64,000 nt of DNA from Acetivibrio thermocellus ATCC 27405 (GCF_000015865.1 NC_009012.1:3155081-3219080); one strand, 5' to 3'; counted from the first letter of the stretch, positions 43,718-54,775 are shown. Numbers and translations: made by a program. Notes: generated from the letters alone by a model not told the origin.

Positions 43718-44899
43718 GTGAACAGCCCTGAAAACATACCAAAGATGCGGCAACCTTCGAGCAGAATGAGCATACTTCTATTTTTCGTACTTGTGATCAT
43801 AGTTGTGTGTACGGCTGCTGTTGCCTATCTCAACAGCAAGGGTATAGACATTAAAAGTGTAAGCATAAGGGATATAATAGCCAATGGGTTTTTCGTCGGA
43901 GATAAAGATGTGTATGAAGTAACCGGCACCTTGTTAAGATATGAGGACAGTTTGAACTCTGAGTTTGGTGCTTACAAGGGCTATATTGTAAGATGCACGA
44001 AAAATGGTTTGGAATATCTCAACAGAAATGGTGAAGAGGAGTGGATATATACTGTTTCTTTGAATTTGCCGTATTTTAAGTCCGCGGGCGAGTATCTTTT
44101 GGTTGCAGGGCTCGAATCAAAAGACATTTATGTATTTGCCGGCAAGGAGAAAAAGTGGGAAAAAAAGCTGGATTACAGTATAATAAATGCAAATATAAAC
44201 AGCGCGGGTTATGTTACCGTCCTTCACAAAGCAGAGAGGGATAAGTCTGCTGTATCAGTGTACAACAAACAGGGAGTTTTTCTTTTTACCAAAATATTGG
44301 GAGAAACTTACGCCATCTCGTCGGAGGTGTCTCCCTCCGGCAGGGAGGTTCTGATAAACTGTGTTGATATTTCGGGTGTAAGTATAAATACAGGACTTCA
44401 TTTGTATACGATTTCAGGTGGGAATGTAGCTGGCAAAACTTTCGAGAATGTTATTTTTCCTTCAATCCGCTATTTGAATGACGATACCATTGTGGCAGTG
44501 TCCGACTCAGCGATTTATCTGTTTGGACAAAATTTTGAAGAAAAGTGGAGCAGGACAATAAGCGGCAAAGTATACAGCATGGACGTTATGAAAGGCAGAT
44601 ACGCCGTGTTTGCATTCAGCGAAAAAGGAATGATGGGAGAAGCGGGACATGTTCTTATAGTTGATTCCAAAGGCAGGGAAGTCGCAGATTACAGAATTGA
44701 CCAGGATGTTGTGAACATAGCTGCAAATGATGATTTTATAGCCATAAACACATCCAAGTGTGTTTATTTTATAGATGTTGCCGGGAGACTCAGGGGAAGC
44801 TATGCTTCGGATTATTTGATAAATGAAGTGAAGTTTCTTGGCACAAATGAGGCTTTGGCAATTACAAAAGAAGGCGTTATCCTTTTAAAAATGAATTAA
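43718..44899 (+). CDS. Membrane-anchored beta-propeller-like protein (DUF5711 type)
   Basis: 393 residues from GTG 43718 (GGAGTGAGG five bases upstream). The open frame from TTG 43679 begins within a few bases of the predicted transcription start and lacks an SD. One helix (about 18-38) is followed by a long beta-rich domain with repeating YxxYFKSAGEYLLVAGLESKDIYVFAG-type blades, as in WD40/PQQ-like sensors. It would sit on the outer face of the membrane. It precedes cvpA by 17 bases; the pair is probably an operon. Function unknown. Confidence 0.75.
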   Translation: MNSPENIPKMRQPSSRMSILLFFVLVIIVVCTAAVAYLNSKGIDIKSVSIRDIIANGFFVGDKDVYEVTGTLLRYEDSLNSEFGAYKGYIVRCTKNGLEYLNRNGEEEWIYTVSLNLPYFKSAGEYLLVAGLESKDIYVFAGKEKKWEKKLDYSIINANINSAGYVTVLHKAERDKSAVSVYNKQGVFLFTKILGETYAISSEVSPSGREVLINCVDISGVSINTGLHLYTISGGNVAGKTFENVIFPSIRYLNDDTIVAVSDSAIYLFGQNFEEKWSRTISGKVYSMDVMKGRYAVFAFSEKGMMGEAGHVLIVDSKGREVADYRIDQDVVNIAANDDFIAINTSKCVYFIDVAGRLRGSYASDYLINEVKFLGTNEALAITKEGVILLKMN

Positions 44900-44916
44900 C
44901 ATGTAAGGGGGAAAAT

Positions 44917-45636
44917 ATGAACTGGATTGATTTGGTAGTCATTGCGATTATTTTGGTACTGGCATGGATTGGGCTTAAGAAAGGCATTGTTTATTCAGTG
45001 TTTAAGCTGGCTTCTTTTTTCATATCAGCAGTTTTATCGGCAAAGCTTTATCCGATAATTGCAAAGATTTTATCAAATTCTCAGGTGTTCCACAGCATAA
45101 AGAAGGGAATTTACCATAATCTCATGCTTCGGCATGAGGCTTTAAGTCTTCCGTTTGATGCAGCGGCAAAGGCTACAGCCCAATCGGTTGTTGACGGCTT
45201 GAGCCTGCCCGGATTTATGAAGGGCATGATAAAAAACAGCTTGCTCAAGAGTTTGCCCAGCCTTACGGAGCTGATTGATGTTTCAACCATTATGGATTCC
45301 TTAAGCGACGTTCTTGCCCATATGATAGTCGATATTATAAGTCTCATAGTTATGTTTGTGGCGGTAAGAGTGGGATTGTTTGTTCTTGAGCGTGTGCTGA
45401 AAGGTGTCACTTCTCTTCCGATCGTAAAACAGGCGGACAAAGCGGGAGGATTTATTTTGGGCGCACTGGAAGGACTCTTAACGGTTTATATAGTTTTTGC
45501 GATACTGATTATGTTTAGCGCGTCACCGAAATTTCAGGGAGTGTTTGAGGCAATTGAAAGTTCCACTGTCGCAAAAGTACTGTACCACAACAATTTTATA
45601 GTGGACTGGATGTTCCCGAAAGACGTCATAGTGTGA
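44917..45636 (+). CDS. CvpA family membrane protein
   Basis: 239 residues. NWIDLVVIAIILVLAWIGLKKGIVYSVFKLASFFISAVLSAKLYP is the classic CvpA start, with three further helices (IVDIISLIVMFVAVRVGLFVLERVL, GFILGALEGLLTVYIVFAILIMFS). CvpA proteins are linked to colicin V production, purF operons and envelope homeostasis. AAGGGGG precedes the ATG. Confidence 0.87.
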   Translation: MNWIDLVVIAIILVLAWIGLKKGIVYSVFKLASFFISAVLSAKLYPIIAKILSNSQVFHSIKKGIYHNLMLRHEALSLPFDAAAKATAQSVVDGLSLPGFMKGMIKNSLLKSLPSLTELIDVSTIMDSLSDVLAHMIVDIISLIVMFVAVRVGLFVLERVLKGVTSLPIVKQADKAGGFILGALEGLLTVYIVFAILIMFSASPKFQGVFEAIESSTVAKVLYHNNFIVDWMFPKDVIV

Positions 45637-45789
45637 ACATGGATGGCGTGAATATGATTTGGCTCAATTTCTGGGCACAATTAATGAATGTTATTTTAAG
45701 TCCATAGAAATATTTAACGAAAAATGCTTTTTTTCTAAAACACTGGACAATCAAAGCTTTGTAGTAGTAAAATAAATAATAAACAAGAC

Positions 45790-45813
45790 AATAGCCGGGC
45801 AAACCCGGCTATT
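45790..45813 (+). terminator. Terminator after cvpA
   Basis: AATAGCCGGG pairs with CCCGGCTATT around a CAAA loop, followed by ATTATAATAA. Ten perfect pairs. Confidence 0.75.
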
Positions 45814-45857
45814 ATTATAATAAATTGGAAATCATAGTAAATGTCTGAATTTTGTTT

Positions 45858-45886
45858 TTGAGTTTAATATTGAGTTAATATATATT
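45858..45886 (+). promoter_or_regulatory. Promoter of ilvD
   Basis: TTGAGT (45858-45863), 17 bp, TATATT (45881-45886). The start site would be near 45893, only about 15 bases before the ATG, so there is no room for a T-box or other long attenuator. Confidence 0.6.
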
Positions 45887-45907
45887 TTGGAAAGAGAGGA
45901 ATGCATT

Positions 45908-47572
45908 ATGAGAAGCGATGCGGTAAAAAAAGGCATAGAAAGAGCCCCTCACAGGGCTTTGTTTAAAGCAATGGGCTATACAGATGAAGAATTGGAAAGA
46001 CCGCTTATAGGAGTTGTTAATTCCAGAAACGAAATTGTTCCGGGACATATACATCTGGACAAGATTGCCGAAGCTGTAAAGGCAGGTATCAGAATGGCAG
46101 GAGGTACTCCTGTTGAGTTCGGTGCAATCGGTGTGTGTGACGGGATAGCGATGGGTCATACGGGAATGAAATATTCCCTGGCCACAAGGGAGCTTATAGC
46201 CGACTCCTGCGAGGCAATGGCGTTGGCCCACAGCTTTGACGGAATGGTTTTCATACCCAATTGTGACAAGATAGTGCCGGGAATGCTGATGGCAGCTGCA
46301 AGAATAAATGTTCCCGCCATTGTGGTAAGCGGAGGTCCCATGCTGTCTTTAAGGCATAATGACAAAAACCTGGATTTAAACAGCGTGTTTGAAGCTGTAG
46401 GGGCATACAAGGCGGGAAAGATGACGGAGAAAGAAGTTTGGGAGTATGAGGAAAAAGCTTGTCCCGGCTGCGGTTCCTGTTCCGGTATGTTTACCGCCAA
46501 CTCCATGAACTGCCTCACTGAGGTTTTGGGAATGGGTCTTCCGGGCAACGGAACGGTCCCTGCGGTTTATGCGGAAAGAATACGCCTTGCAAAGAAAGCC
46601 GGAATGAAGATAGTGGAATTGGTTGAAAAAGATATAAAACCTTCGGATATTCTCACTCCAAAGGCTTTCGAGAATGCTCTGGCCGTGGACATGGCTTTGG
46701 GCTGCTCGACAAACTCTGTGCTTCATCTTCCTGCTATTGCCAATGAAGTGGGAATGGAGATAAACCTTGACATAATAAACGAAATAAGCAGCAAGGTACC
46801 GAACCTTTGCAAGCTGGCTCCGGCGGGCCACCATCATGTTCAGGACCTCTATGCGGCGGGAGGAATACCTGCTGTGATGAAGGAACTTTCAAAGAAGAAT
46901 TTGCTGCATCTGGATTTGATAACCGTTACCGGCAAAACTGTAAGGGAAAACATTGAAAACGCAAAAGTCAGGGACTATGAGGTTATAAGAAGCATTGACA
47001 ATCCTTACAGTCCGACGGGCGGTATAGCGGTGCTGAGGGGTAATCTTGCTCCGGACGGTGCGGTTGTAAAGCGCTCGGCTGTTGCCCCTGAAATGTTGGT
47101 TCACAAGGGACCGGCAAGGGTGTTTGACTCGGAGGATGCTGCCATAGAAGCAATTTACAACGGTAAAATAAACAAAGGTGACGTGGTCATAATACGCTAT
47201 GAAGGTCCCAAAGGAGGTCCCGGCATGAGGGAAATGCTGTCCCCGACTTCCGCAATTGCAGGTATGGGACTTGACAAGGACGTTGCCTTGATTACTGACG
47301 GACGTTTTTCCGGTGCTACGAGAGGAGCTTCAATAGGTCATGTGTCTCCGGAGGCTATGGCGGGCGGACCTATAGCAATTGTCAGAGACGGGGATATTAT
47401 CAGCATAGACATACCTAACGGAAAGCTTGATGTAGAAATCCCCGACAGCGAAATTCAGAAGAGACTTAAAGAGTGGAAGGCACCGGCGCCGAAAATAACA
47501 AAGGGTTACCTTGGAAGATATGCAAAACTTGTTTCTTCTGCAAACAAAGGCGCCATCCTGGAAAACAAATAA
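45908..47572 (+). CDS. ilvD: Dihydroxy-acid dehydratase
   Basis: 554 residues from ATG 45908 (AGAGAGGA upstream). It has Fe-S ligands [10 protein letters not shown] and [19 protein letters not shown], the Mg-binding [10 protein letters not shown], and C-terminal [39 protein letters not shown] in part. It dehydrates dihydroxyisovalerate and dihydroxymethylvalerate in valine, isoleucine and leucine synthesis. It is followed 68 bases later by ilvB. Confidence 0.96.
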   Translation: MRSDAVKKGIERAPHRALFKAMGYTDEELERPLIGVVNSRNEIVPGHIHLDKIAEAVKAGIRMAGGTPVEFGAIGVCDGIAMGHTGMKYSLATRELIADSCEAMALAHSFDGMVFIPNCDKIVPGMLMAAARINVPAIVVSGGPMLSLRHNDKNLDLNSVFEAVGAYKAGKMTEKEVWEYEEKACPGCGSCSGMFTANSMNCLTEVLGMGLPGNGTVPAVYAERIRLAKKAGMKIVELVEKDIKPSDILTPKAFENALAVDMALGCSTNSVLHLPAIANEVGMEINLDIINEISSKVPNLCKLAPAGHHHVQDLYAAGGIPAVMKELSKKNLLHLDLITVTGKTVRENIENAKVRDYEVIRSIDNPYSPTGGIAVLRGNLAPDGAVVKRSAVAPEMLVHKGPARVFDSEDAAIEAIYNGKINKGDVVIIRYEGPKGGPGMREMLSPTSAIAGMGLDKDVALITDGRFSGATRGASIGHVSPEAMAGGPIAIVRDGDIISIDIPNGKLDVEIPDSEIQKRLKEWKAPAPKITKGYLGRYAKLVSSANKGAILENK

Positions 47573-47640
47573 TGTAATAAAACTGTGGATTAAGATTTTC
47601 GATTAACAGACATTTGTGTAAAATTATGGGGGTAATAAAA

Positions 47641-49308
47641 ATGAAACTTACCGGTTCGAAAATATTAATTGAGTGCCTTAAGGAACAAGGTGTGGATACA
47701 ATATTTGGATTTCCGGGCGGAGCGGTATTGAATATATATGATGAACTGTACAGGTCGCAGAATGAAATCCGGCATATACTGACTTCCCACGAACAGGGAG
47801 CTGCTCATGCCGCAGACGGCTATGCAAGGGCAACGGGAAAGGTTGGGGTGTGTCTTGCCACATCCGGCCCCGGGGCCACAAATCTGGTTACAGGAATAGC
47901 AACCGCTTACATGGATTCGGTTCCGATGGTTGCAATTACAGGACAGGTGGCGACGCCGCTCTTGGGCAAGGATTCCTTCCAGGAAGTTGACATAACCGGA
48001 ATAACAATGCCCATAACAAAACACAATTTTATAGTAAAGGATGTTAACAAGCTGGCTGACATAGTGCGAAGAGCCTTTTACATAGCAAAAGAAGGAAGAC
48101 CAGGCCCGGTTCTGATTGATATATGCAAAGATGTAACGGCGGCATATGCTGAATATGAACCAAAGTCCCCTCAGGAATTGCCCGAGGTACCTGTAAGAGT
48201 GGATGAAAAGTGTATTGATGAAGCGGCGGAGGCAATTAACAAAGCGGAAAGACCGGTTATTCTCGCCGGAGGAGGCGTATCAATCGCGGGAGCAAATAAA
48301 GAACTTTTTGAGTTTGCAACAAATGCCCAGATACCAGTTACCACAACTTTAATGGGCATGGGTGCTTTCCCGGGAACCCATGAGCTGTTCATGGGAATGA
48401 TTGGAATGCACGGCACAAAGACGACAAACATGGCGGTTTCGGAATCGGATCTTTTTATTGCGATTGGTGCAAGATTTAGTGACAGAGTGATAAGCAATGT
48501 TCAGAGATTTGCACCTAAAGCAAGCATAATGCATATAGACATTGACCCTGCCGAAATCGGAAAAAATATTAATGTTCAATATGCTCTTGAGGGAAACATC
48601 AAGAAAATATTGCAGCTTCTGAACGAGAGAGTAAAGAAGAAAGAATGCACTGACTGGGTTAGAAAAATCAATGAGTGGAAGGAACTGTATCCTCTTAAGT
48701 ATCCTCAGGATGACAAGCTTCATCCGCAATATATTATTGAGAGAATGTATGAACTTACCAAAGGAGAGGCAATAATAACTACCGAGGTGGGTCAGCACCA
48801 GATGTGGGCCGCCCAGTTTTACAAATACACTTCTCCAAGACAGTTCCTGTCCTCAGGTGGTCTGGGTACCATGGGATATGGTCTTGGAGCATGCATTGGC
48901 GCCCGGATTGGAAGACCCGACAAAAAGGTAATTAATGTTGCCGGTGACGGCAGCTTCAGAATGAACTGCAATGAGCTGGCCACAGCTGTTGAGTACAAGC
49001 TTCCGATAATAGTTGCGATATTCAACAATCATGCTCTGGGAATGGTAAGACAGTGGCAGCAGTTGTTCTACGGCGGAAGGTATTCCTCAACCTCGCTGGA
49101 CAGATGTACAGACTTTAAAGCTTTGGCGGAAGCTTACGGTGCAATCGGTATAAATGTCACAGCCAAAGAAGAAGTCGATGAAGCTTTAAACAGAGCACTG
49201 GCGTCTGAGGATACCCCTGTGGTAATCAATTTTGAAATTGACAAGGATGAAATGGTATTTCCTATTGTTCCGCCGGGAGCTCCTTTAAGCGAGCTTATTG
49301 AGGAGTAA
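47641..49308 (+). CDS. ilvB: Acetolactate synthase large (catalytic) subunit
   Basis: 555 residues from ATG 47641 (GGGGGT upstream). FGFPGGAVLNIYDEL with the catalytic Glu in THEQGA, ATSGPGATNLVTGIATAYMDS, and the TPP site GDGSFRMNCNELATAVEYKLPI...NNHALGMVRQWQ are all present. It condenses two pyruvates to acetolactate (or pyruvate with ketobutyrate). The regulatory subunit ilvN and reductoisomerase ilvC, which usually follow ilvB, are absent; an IS30-type element begins about 140 bases after the stop. Confidence 0.96.
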   Translation: MKLTGSKILIECLKEQGVDTIFGFPGGAVLNIYDELYRSQNEIRHILTSHEQGAAHAADGYARATGKVGVCLATSGPGATNLVTGIATAYMDSVPMVAITGQVATPLLGKDSFQEVDITGITMPITKHNFIVKDVNKLADIVRRAFYIAKEGRPGPVLIDICKDVTAAYAEYEPKSPQELPEVPVRVDEKCIDEAAEAINKAERPVILAGGGVSIAGANKELFEFATNAQIPVTTTLMGMGAFPGTHELFMGMIGMHGTKTTNMAVSESDLFIAIGARFSDRVISNVQRFAPKASIMHIDIDPAEIGKNINVQYALEGNIKKILQLLNERVKKKECTDWVRKINEWKELYPLKYPQDDKLHPQYIIERMYELTKGEAIITTEVGQHQMWAAQFYKYTSPRQFLSSGGLGTMGYGLGACIGARIGRPDKKVINVAGDGSFRMNCNELATAVEYKLPIIVAIFNNHALGMVRQWQQLFYGGRYSSTSLDRCTDFKALAEAYGAIGINVTAKEEVDEALNRALASEDTPVVINFEIDKDEMVFPIVPPGAPLSELIEE

Positions 49309-49415
49309 TGATCACATAAAAAAGACGTGCGGTGTAAAAAGATATTTTTAGACGAAAAGGGATTTGTAGAAAATGGCTTGTTTAAGATACAAATAGATTT
49401 GGACAAAAAATTTTG

Positions 49416-49435
49416 TAAATTGCAATATTAAATGC
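49416..49435 (+). repeat. Left copy of a perfect 20-bp inverted repeat bounding the IS30 pair
   Basis: TAAATTGCAATATTAAATGC, exactly the reverse complement of 51944-51963. It closely matches the terminal repeat of the second IS30 element, suggesting a remnant end or a composite boundary. Confidence 0.75.
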
Positions 49436-49448
49436 AACACCTATAGTG

Positions 49449-50739
<1,291 letters not shown>

Positions 50740-50747
50740 TCGGGAAG

Positions 50748-51959
50748 TTGTAAAATAAAATGCCGTAATATATAGAAAACTCATGGTAATCCATTGTAAA
50801 ATGTTTAATAACCAAAGAAAAACATTAGCAAAGGAGTACCATGAGTTATATATGAATAATAACACAGAAACAAGAAAAAACAAACACCTAAATGAAAGAG
50901 AAAGATACGCCATAGAGTTGTACCTAAAAGAAAAGTATACAGTAACGGAAATAGCAAAGAGGTTGGGCAGGCACAGAAGGACAATAGAAAGAGAAATAAC
51001 CCGTGGGACAATATATTTACAAAATAGTGATTTAACATACAGAAAAGAGTATTGTGCAGATGTAGCCCAAAGGAGATATGTAGAGAACGGGAAGAATAAA
51101 GGTCCACGGTTAAAGATAGGAAATGACCATGAATTAGTGAGGTATATAGAATCAAAGATAATAAATGAAAAATATTCTCCTGATGCTGTTATTGGACAAA
51201 TAAAAGCAAAGGGACTGAAGTTTAAAACGAGTATCTGCACGAAAACACTATATAACTACATTGATAGAGGGGATGTATTTTTAAGACTAACGAATAAATA
51301 TTTGCCAGTGAAAAAGGATGGTAAAAAACGCATATATCAAAGGGTAAAGAAGATAGCACTGAAAAATCTTAAGGGAAGCAGCATAGAGGAAAGGCCGAAA
51401 GAAGTTAACGATAGGAAGGAATATGGACACTGGGAGATGGACTGTGTAGTAGGCAGAAAAAATAGCGCAGCAGTATTACTGGTATTAAGTGAACGAAAGA
51501 CAAGAGAAGAAATAATTCTTAAACTACCAGACAAAACGCAGGAATCAGTAATCAAAGCAATAGATGAATTAGAAAGGAAGTATAGAAGGAAATTTAGGGA
51601 GAAGTTTAAAACGATAACAGTAGATAACGGGACAGAGTTTTTGGACTATAGAGGGATAGAGAAATCAAAAACAGAGCCAGGCAAGGACAGGACGAAAGTG
51701 TATTATGCTCATCCTTATAGTTCTTGGGAAAGAGGAACGAACGAAAATATTAATAAACTGATAAGAAGATTTATACCAAAAGGAACAGATATATCAAAAG
51801 TAAGTAAAGCAAAAATAAAAAGTATAGAGAGATGGATTAATGAATATCCAAGAAGAATGTTTGGTTATAGGTCAGCCATAGAAATGGCGGTATGATGTAT
51901 AGAATTTATTCCAGTAAGCAATGGATTTACCAAATTTTGCACGGCATTTAATATTGCAA
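50748..51959 (+). mobile_element. IS30-family insertion sequence 2
   Basis: About 1.21 kb. Left end TTGTAAAATAAAATGCCGT at 50748 and the inverted right end ACGGCATTTAATATTGCAA at 51941-51959 match at 16 of 19 positions, and the GGTAATCCATTG stretch just inside is shared too. It carries one transposase on the plus strand, divergent from element 1, with 8 bases between the elements. Confidence 0.65.
50852..51895 (+). CDS. IS30-family transposase (element 2)
   Basis: About 347 residues from ATG 50852; in-frame starts at 50801 and 50783 are also possible (AAGGAG lies at 50831). It has the HTH (LNERERYAIELYLKEKYTVTEIAKRLGRHRRTIEREITRG in part) and DDE motifs HWEMDCV, ITVDNGTEF and [20 protein letters not shown]. 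The lysine- and AT-rich codon use differs from the surrounding genes, as expected for a mobile element. Intact. Confidence 0.93.
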   Translation: MNNNTETRKNKHLNERERYAIELYLKEKYTVTEIAKRLGRHRRTIEREITRGTIYLQNSDLTYRKEYCADVAQRRYVENGKNKGPRLKIGNDHELVRYIESKIINEKYSPDAVIGQIKAKGLKFKTSICTKTLYNYIDRGDVFLRLTNKYLPVKKDGKKRIYQRVKKIALKNLKGSSIEERPKEVNDRKEYGHWEMDCVVGRKNSAAVLLVLSERKTREEIILKLPDKTQESVIKAIDELERKYRRKFREKFKTITVDNGTEFLDYRGIEKSKTEPGKDRTKVYYAHPYSSWERGTNENINKLIRRFIPKGTDISKVSKAKIKSIERWINEYPRRMFGYRSAIEMAV

Positions 51960-51963
51960 TTTA
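51944..51963 (-). repeat. Right copy of the perfect 20-bp inverted repeat
   Basis: GCATTTAATATTGCAATTTA, the exact reverse complement of 49416-49435. Most of it is the right terminal repeat of IS element 2. Confidence 0.75.
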
Positions 51964-51991
51964 TATTTATGGACAGACATATAAAAAAATC

Positions 51992-52020
51992 TTGACTTAA
52001 GCTAAAAAATATGTTAAATT
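51992..52020 (+). promoter_or_regulatory. Promoter of rpmG-secE-nusG
   Basis: TTGACT (51992-51997), 17 bp, TAAATT (52015-52020) with a TGT extended -10. It lies just outside the right IS boundary, so the operon has its own promoter downstream of the insertions. Confidence 0.6.
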
Positions 52021-52137
52021 ATTGATTGCTTCGCTGTACGTCTTTTTTTTTATGGCAAAATGAGATGTTAGTTAAAATGAGATATTAAATAATTTAAATA
52101 TATTTGATTTTTAGGACAAACCTTGGAGGTGTGAAAG

Positions 52138-52287
52138 GTGAGAGTAAAAATTACATTGGCTTGTGGAGAGTGCAAACAGAGAAACTATAATACAATGAAA
52201 AACAAGAAAAACGACCCGGACAGACTCGAAATGAGAAAATATTGCAGGTTCTGCCAGAAGCATACTATGCATAAAGAAACAAAATAA
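52138..52287 (+). CDS. rpmG: 50S ribosomal protein L33
   Basis: 49 residues starting at GTG 52138 (GGAGGT at 52125-52130). [36 protein letters not shown] and HTMHKE match the zinc-binding L33 with its two CxxC motifs intact. It precedes secE and nusG as in other Firmicutes. Missed by length-based gene finding. Confidence 0.95.
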
Positions 52288-52375
52288 TAAAAAAGAGGGA
52301 ATAATATCGGCAGCTGGGGGAAGACTTCTGATGTGCTGACAGAACAAAAAATTTTAAAAATGGAGATGTGTTCGT

Positions 52376-52618
52376 ATGGCTGAGGAAGTGAAAGTCTCTA
52401 AGGTTGAAAAAAAGAAAGAAGGTTTTTTAAAGAGAGCCGCGGGGAAATTTTCAAAATACTTTAAGGACGTTAAAAACGAGCTTAAAAGGGTTATTTGGCC
52501 TACAAGGTCACAGCTTATAAACAATACCATCACGGTTTTGATTTTGTGCTTTATTGTCGGAGTGTTGATATGGCTGTTTGACCTGGGATTTGGCGCATTG
52601 TCCAGCCTTATTTACTAA
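52376..52618 (+). CDS. secE: Preprotein translocase subunit SecE
   Basis: 80 residues. An N-terminal charged amphipathic part (FSKYFKDVKNELKRVIWPTRSQL is the SecE signature) leads into a single C-terminal membrane helix (about 52-75). It clamps SecY in the SecYEG channel. Length is normal for the short Gram-positive SecE. Confidence 0.95.
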   Translation: MAEEVKVSKVEKKKEGFLKRAAGKFSKYFKDVKNELKRVIWPTRSQLINNTITVLILCFIVGVLIWLFDLGFGALSSLIY

Positions 52619-52673
52619 GCTTATGCATAAAGCAGCGCGGGTTATTAAGTTATAAAGGAGGACTTGGAGCTTT

Positions 52674-53207
52674 ATGCCGAATAATGAGGCATCCGAGGAA
52701 GCAAAATGGTATGTGGTTCATACCTATTCCGGATATGAAAACAAAGTGAAGGCAAACCTTGAGAAAATTGTTGAAAACAGGAACTTGCAGGATTATATAC
52801 TTGACATAGTTGTGCCTATGGAGGAGCAGATTGAAATAAAAGACGGCAAGAAAAAAGCCTCCCTCAAGAAAGTATTCCCCGGATACGTTCTTGTTAAGAT
52901 GATTATGAATGATGAATCCTGGTATGTGGTCAGAAATACCAGGGGGGTTACAGGGTTTGTCGGACCGGGCTCAAAAGCCGTGCCTTTAACCGATGAAGAG
53001 ATAAGGGCTATGGGAGTTGAAGAATTTGCTCCTGTGCTGGACTATGAGGTCGGAGACAATGTAAGGGTGGTTTCCGGGCCTTTGGAAAACTTTATCGGAA
53101 TAGTTGAAGAAATAAATCTGGAAAAGAAAAAGGTGCGTGTTTCCGTTTCGATGTTCGGAAGAGAGACACCTGTGGAACTTGAACTTCACCAGATTCAGAA
53201 AATATAG
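52674..53207 (+). CDS. nusG: Transcription termination/antitermination factor NusG
   Basis: 177 residues with the NGN domain (WYVVHTYSGYENKVKANLE, IVVPMEEQIE, VFPGYVLVKM, VRNTRGVTGFVGPG) and a C-terminal KOW domain (GDNVRVVSGPLENFIGIVEEIN). It couples RNA polymerase to ribosomes and to pausing/termination. AAGGAGG precedes the ATG, though unusually far away. Confidence 0.96.
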   Translation: MPNNEASEEAKWYVVHTYSGYENKVKANLEKIVENRNLQDYILDIVVPMEEQIEIKDGKKKASLKKVFPGYVLVKMIMNDESWYVVRNTRGVTGFVGPGSKAVPLTDEEIRAMGVEEFAPVLDYEVGDNVRVVSGPLENFIGIVEEINLEKKKVRVSVSMFGRETPVELELHQIQKI

Positions 53208-53286
53208 TGAAGATGTATTTTTTAAGATGCCTAATATGATTTTTAACTATAAATAAAATCTTTACTACAGATTAGCAAAAGCAAAT

Positions 53287-53322
53287 AATAAATCTCTTTT
53301 TGTCAAGGCAGAGAGATTTATT
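53287..53322 (+). terminator. Hairpin between nusG and rplK
   Basis: AATAAATCTCT pairs with AGAGATTTATT (11 bp). The T-run lies in the loop and the stem, and no T-run follows, so it may be an attenuator or leader element rather than a true terminator. Confidence 0.4.
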
Positions 53323-53348
53323 ATCATTAGAATTGGGAGGTGGAAAAT

Positions 53349-53774
53349 ATGGCAAAGAAAGTAGTCGGCTATATAAAACTTCAAATTCCTGCGGGGAAAG
53401 CAACTCCGGCTCCACCGGTTGGACCAGCTTTAGGACAACATGGCGTAAACATAATGGCGTTTTGTAAGGAATTCAATGAGAGGACGGCAAAGGACGCAGG
53501 TCTTGTAATACCTGTGGTTATTACCGTATATGCTGACAGATCCTTCTCATTCGTTACGAAAACTCCGCCGGCGTCAGTGCTTATTAAAAGAGCATGCAAG
53601 ATAGAAAAAGGATCCGGTAGACCGAACAGGGAAAAAGTTGCCAAGATTTCGAAAGAGGAAGTAAGAAAAATAGCTGAAATGAAAATGCCCGACCTTAATG
53701 CAGCAAGCCTTGAGGCTGCCATGAGCATGATTGCAGGTACTGCAAGAAGCATGGGCGTTGTTGTTGAGGACTAA
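53349..53774 (+). CDS. rplK: 50S ribosomal protein L11
   Basis: 141 residues from ATG 53349 (GGGAGGTGG upstream; an in-frame GTG at 53340 is too close to it). [38 protein letters not shown] and the C-terminal 23S rRNA-binding region [25 protein letters not shown] in part are diagnostic. It sits at the GTPase-associated centre. Confidence 0.97.
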   Translation: MAKKVVGYIKLQIPAGKATPAPPVGPALGQHGVNIMAFCKEFNERTAKDAGLVIPVVITVYADRSFSFVTKTPPASVLIKRACKIEKGSGRPNREKVAKISKEEVRKIAEMKMPDLNAASLEAAMSMIAGTARSMGVVVED

Positions 53775-53818
53775 GTTGAAGGTTTAAAGCAAAGTTTTCA
53801 TGTTGTTCTAAAGTAGAA

Positions 53819-53856
53819 GGTGGGAGGAAACGTAAGTTTCCGAGAAAAATTACCAC
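53819..53856 (+). promoter_or_regulatory. Candidate L1-binding leader before rplA
   Basis: GGAAAC-GTAA-GTTTCC hairpin (53826-53841) enclosed by GTGG/CCAC (53820-53823 with 53853-53856) with asymmetric internal loops, next to the rplA ribosome binding site. The layout recalls mRNA mimics of the 23S L1 site used for L1 autoregulation. Not verified. Confidence 0.4.
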
Positions 53857-53874
53857 GTAAGGAGAGTGAATTGG

Positions 53875-54570
53875 ATGAAAAGAGGCAAGAAATATCAGGA
53901 AAGTGTAAAATTGGTTGATAAAACAAAGCTGTATGATCCTGTAGAGGCAATGGAACTTGTGCAAAAGACAGCCAAGGCAAAGTTTGATGAAACTGTGGAG
54001 GCACATATCAGACTCGGTGTTGACTCAAGACATGCCGATCAGCAGGTAAGAGGCGCCGTTGTTTTGCCGCACGGTACAGGTAAGAAAGTAAGAGTTCTTG
54101 TTTTTGCGAAAGGTGAAAAAGCCACAGAAGCAGAAAAAGCCGGTGCGGATTATGTTGGTGCAGAGGAATTGGTTTCAAAGATTCAGAATGAAAACTGGTT
54201 TGAGTTTGACGTTGTAGTTGCAACACCGGATATGATGGGTGTTGTAGGTAGACTCGGTAAAGTGCTTGGTCCGAAAGGATTAATGCCAAACCCAAAAGCC
54301 GGTACCGTAACAATGGATGTGGCCAAGGCAATTGCCGACATCAAAGCCGGTAAAATTGAGTACAGGCTGGATAAGACCAACATTATACACTGCCCTATAG
54401 GAAAAGTGTCCTTTGGTACCGAAAAGCTTGTTGACAATTTCCGCACATTGATGTCAGCAATAATCAAGGCTAAACCTGCAGCAGCAAAAGGCCAGTATCT
54501 TAAGAGTGTGGTTGTTACTTCCACAATGGGACCTGGCATAAAAGTAAATCCTTTAAGAGTAAGTGAATAA
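53875..54570 (+). CDS. rplA: 50S ribosomal protein L1
   Basis: 231 residues from ATG 53875 (GGAGAGTG upstream; GTG 53866 is within that site). [60 protein letters not shown] in part, and [22 protein letters not shown] are the L1 signature. It forms the L1 stalk and can repress its own mRNA. Length normal. Confidence 0.97.
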   Translation: MKRGKKYQESVKLVDKTKLYDPVEAMELVQKTAKAKFDETVEAHIRLGVDSRHADQQVRGAVVLPHGTGKKVRVLVFAKGEKATEAEKAGADYVGAEELVSKIQNENWFEFDVVVATPDMMGVVGRLGKVLGPKGLMPNPKAGTVTMDVAKAIADIKAGKIEYRLDKTNIIHCPIGKVSFGTEKLVDNFRTLMSAIIKAKPAAAKGQYLKSVVVTSTMGPGIKVNPLRVSE

Positions 54571-54611
54571 AAAATGTCTTTACAAATTTAGAATAATGTT
54601 ATAATATATCC

Positions 54612-54775
54612 ATTGACAAATGTTAATAGAGGAAATGCCATAGACAGCAGGTTGCTTTCCCACAAAAGCGGAAAGTGTAAAAGTGTTTGCAAACTTCCCT
54701 GCCGAGGTAATGTGATTTAGCAGTCGGATAATGACAATTACCCCTTTATGTCTATGTGCATTGAGGGGTTTTATT
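54612..54775 (+). ncRNA. Ribosomal protein L10 leader (rplJ-rplL attenuator)
   Basis: The region has ACAGCAGG pairing with CCTGCCGAGG, a characteristic L10(L12)4-binding pattern, and ends in an intrinsic terminator (CCCCTTTATG...CATTGAGGGG with TTTTATTATTT). L10 binding is expected to favour termination. A TATAAT at 54600-54605 (TTTACA at 54579-54584, short 15-bp spacer) is a likely start. Covers the 270-base gap between rplA and rplJ. Confidence 0.8.

Noticed and set aside
45637-45907. T-box or leader-peptide attenuator before ilvD
   Set aside because: No T-box core sequence, and the predicted start site is only about 15 bases before the ATG. The hairpin at 45790 fits the cvpA terminator.
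54008-54539. Minus-strand frames inside rplA
   Set aside because: Shadows of a highly conserved ribosomal protein gene, without SD or promoter.
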